Shown here: positions 12,117 to 12,474 of the stretch, piece by piece
Layout of the letters: each line of letters starts with the position of its first letter
Numbering within the stretch: position 1 is the first letter of the stretch
NCBI GenBank assembly: GCA_001789515.1
Contig: MFZT01000034.1
Location: forward strand, 1 to 12,474
Direction of reading: 5' to 3'
From: Candidatus Roizmanbacteria bacterium RIFCSPHIGHO2_02_FULL_43_11
Lineage (GTDB): Bacteria > Patescibacteriota > Microgenomatia > UBA1406 > HO2-37-13b
Length of the DNA stretch: 12,474 nucleotides
Program-made: the position numbers and the translations under genes
Notes under the pieces: model-generated
What the model was told of the DNA's origin: nothing
The model's database searches: none
What the model saw: the letters and a program-made list of their open reading frames with translations, nothing else

Positions 12117-12326
12117 TTATTTACTTTTTCTATTATAAGGACTCTGGTTAACCGGTTTTAACGATACTCCCATATTTGACGCTTTTGTTTGAATTGCCTC
12201 TGCTGTTCTTCCAAGTTTCAATCCCATTACACGAGTCGGCGTGTTTCCTTGAACTAAATTCCTTAACGTTCTCACGTGCGCCGGAGTCCACGCTTTTCCT
12301 TGATTTGCTGGTTTTTTATTAGTCAT
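12117..12326 (-). CDS. Small Myb/HTH-like DNA-binding protein
   Basis: The 69-aa protein reads KPANQGKAWTPAHVRTLRNLVQ, then NTPTRVMGLKLGRTAEAIQTKASNMGVSLKPVNQSPYNRK. This pattern is shared by many short uncharacterised bacterial proteins. A W-T-x-x-x-V helix, a Leu-Gly-Arg-Thr turn and an A-I-x-x-K-A recognition-like helix form a three-helix Myb/SANT or homeodomain-type unit, followed by a basic tail. I infer DNA binding, possibly regulating the operon. The start is fixed by a strong Shine-Dalgarno site at 12334-12343. It follows the partial gene by 20 bp and precedes the 100-aa gene by one base. Confidence 0.75.
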   Translation of the reverse strand: MTNKKPANQGKAWTPAHVRTLRNLVQGNTPTRVMGLKLGRTAEAIQTKASNMGVSLKPVNQSPYNRKSK

Positions 12327-12333
12327 ATTTTAT

Positions 12334-12343
12334 TCACCCCCTC
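12334..12343 (-). promoter_or_regulatory. Strong Shine-Dalgarno site for the HTH-like gene
   Basis: GAGGGGGTGA on the minus strand lies seven bases before the ATG at 12326. It is the best ribosome binding site in the window and shows that the host uses Shine-Dalgarno initiation, in contrast with the leaderless starts of the array. Confidence 0.75.
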
Positions 12344-12346
12344 TTT

Positions 12347-12474
12347 TTAATTTATTGCTTTTATAATTTGTAACGCCTTACCATTAATTAAAAATTGATC
12401 CACTTCACTGATGTAAATTGGAGCATATTTGACTGACGATTCTGATAAGAGAGCAACATTGTCATCTTTCTTTC
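12347..12474 (-). CDS. C-terminal end of an unidentified operon gene (truncated by the window)
   Basis: The last 41 or so residues of a protein run into the window from the right, ending VDQFLINGKALQIIKAIN with a TAA at 12347-12349. No family is recognisable from so short a piece. It is 20 bp upstream of the HTH-like gene, in the same direction, so the operon continues beyond the window edge. Confidence 0.65.
   Translation of the reverse strand, partial: KKDDNVALLSESSVKYAPIYISEVDQFLINGKALQIIKAIN

Noticed and set aside
1..12474. tRNA or rRNA genes
   Set aside because: I saw no cloverleaf with a GTTCRANNC-type T loop and CCA end, and no rRNA-like stretch. The GTTCGAA strings at 7098 and 7922 belong to the spacer repeats and lack the other tRNA arms.

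Overview
The window is a gene-dense bacterial segment, about 40% GC over most of its length, with nearly every gene on the minus strand. The standard genetic code fits: TGG encodes Trp, and TGA ends intact genes. The host cannot be named. Small genes, several starts with no Shine-Dalgarno site and many lineage-restricted proteins would suit a Patescibacteria-like or other uncultivated bacterium, but this is a weak inference.

Layout. Positions 1-150 (+) hold the last codons of a gene of about 60% GC, richer than everything to its right, followed by a GAAA-loop hairpin. From about 210 to 8610 lies an accessory array. In minus-strand order, from high to low coordinate, it contains: a GNAT acetyltransferase; a class I SAM methyltransferase; a 115-aa unknown; a MazE/MazF toxin-antitoxin pair; a six-hairpin-like protein and a 314-aa unknown; an orphan DUF6922-like protein; a PPOX-family protein (the one gene of the array on +); a DUF6922-like/AbiEii-like pair followed by a membrane-anchored HExxH protein; and a degenerate monotopic sugar transferase.

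Most units of the array are separated by spacers of about 105-160 bp, and several spacers are visibly related to one another. One end of the related spacers overlaps or follows the stop codon of the upstream gene. The other end carries an extended -10 promoter (TGn-TATACT). Its last base lies seven nt (eight in two cases) from the A of the next ATG, which implies leaderless transcripts. The whole resembles a gene-cassette array: one or two genes per unit, mixed cargo, and toxin-antitoxin pairs among the units. The spacer ends do not match the integron attC core.

From 8611 to the right edge (12474), and continuing beyond it, runs a compact minus-strand operon. In order of transcription it holds: a partial gene; a 69-aa helix-turn-helix-like protein with a strong Shine-Dalgarno site; a 100-aa unknown; a 49-aa zinc ribbon; a 168-aa protein with a ParB-like GDGNHR motif; possibly a 20-aa ORF; a 529-aa protein with three zinc ribbons, a charged coiled coil and an HTH-like C-terminus; and a DUF5677-like protein. 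Two consecutive ATGA overlaps show translational coupling. This conserved-looking, uncharacterised operon and the spacer-promoter array are the two most interesting parts of the window.
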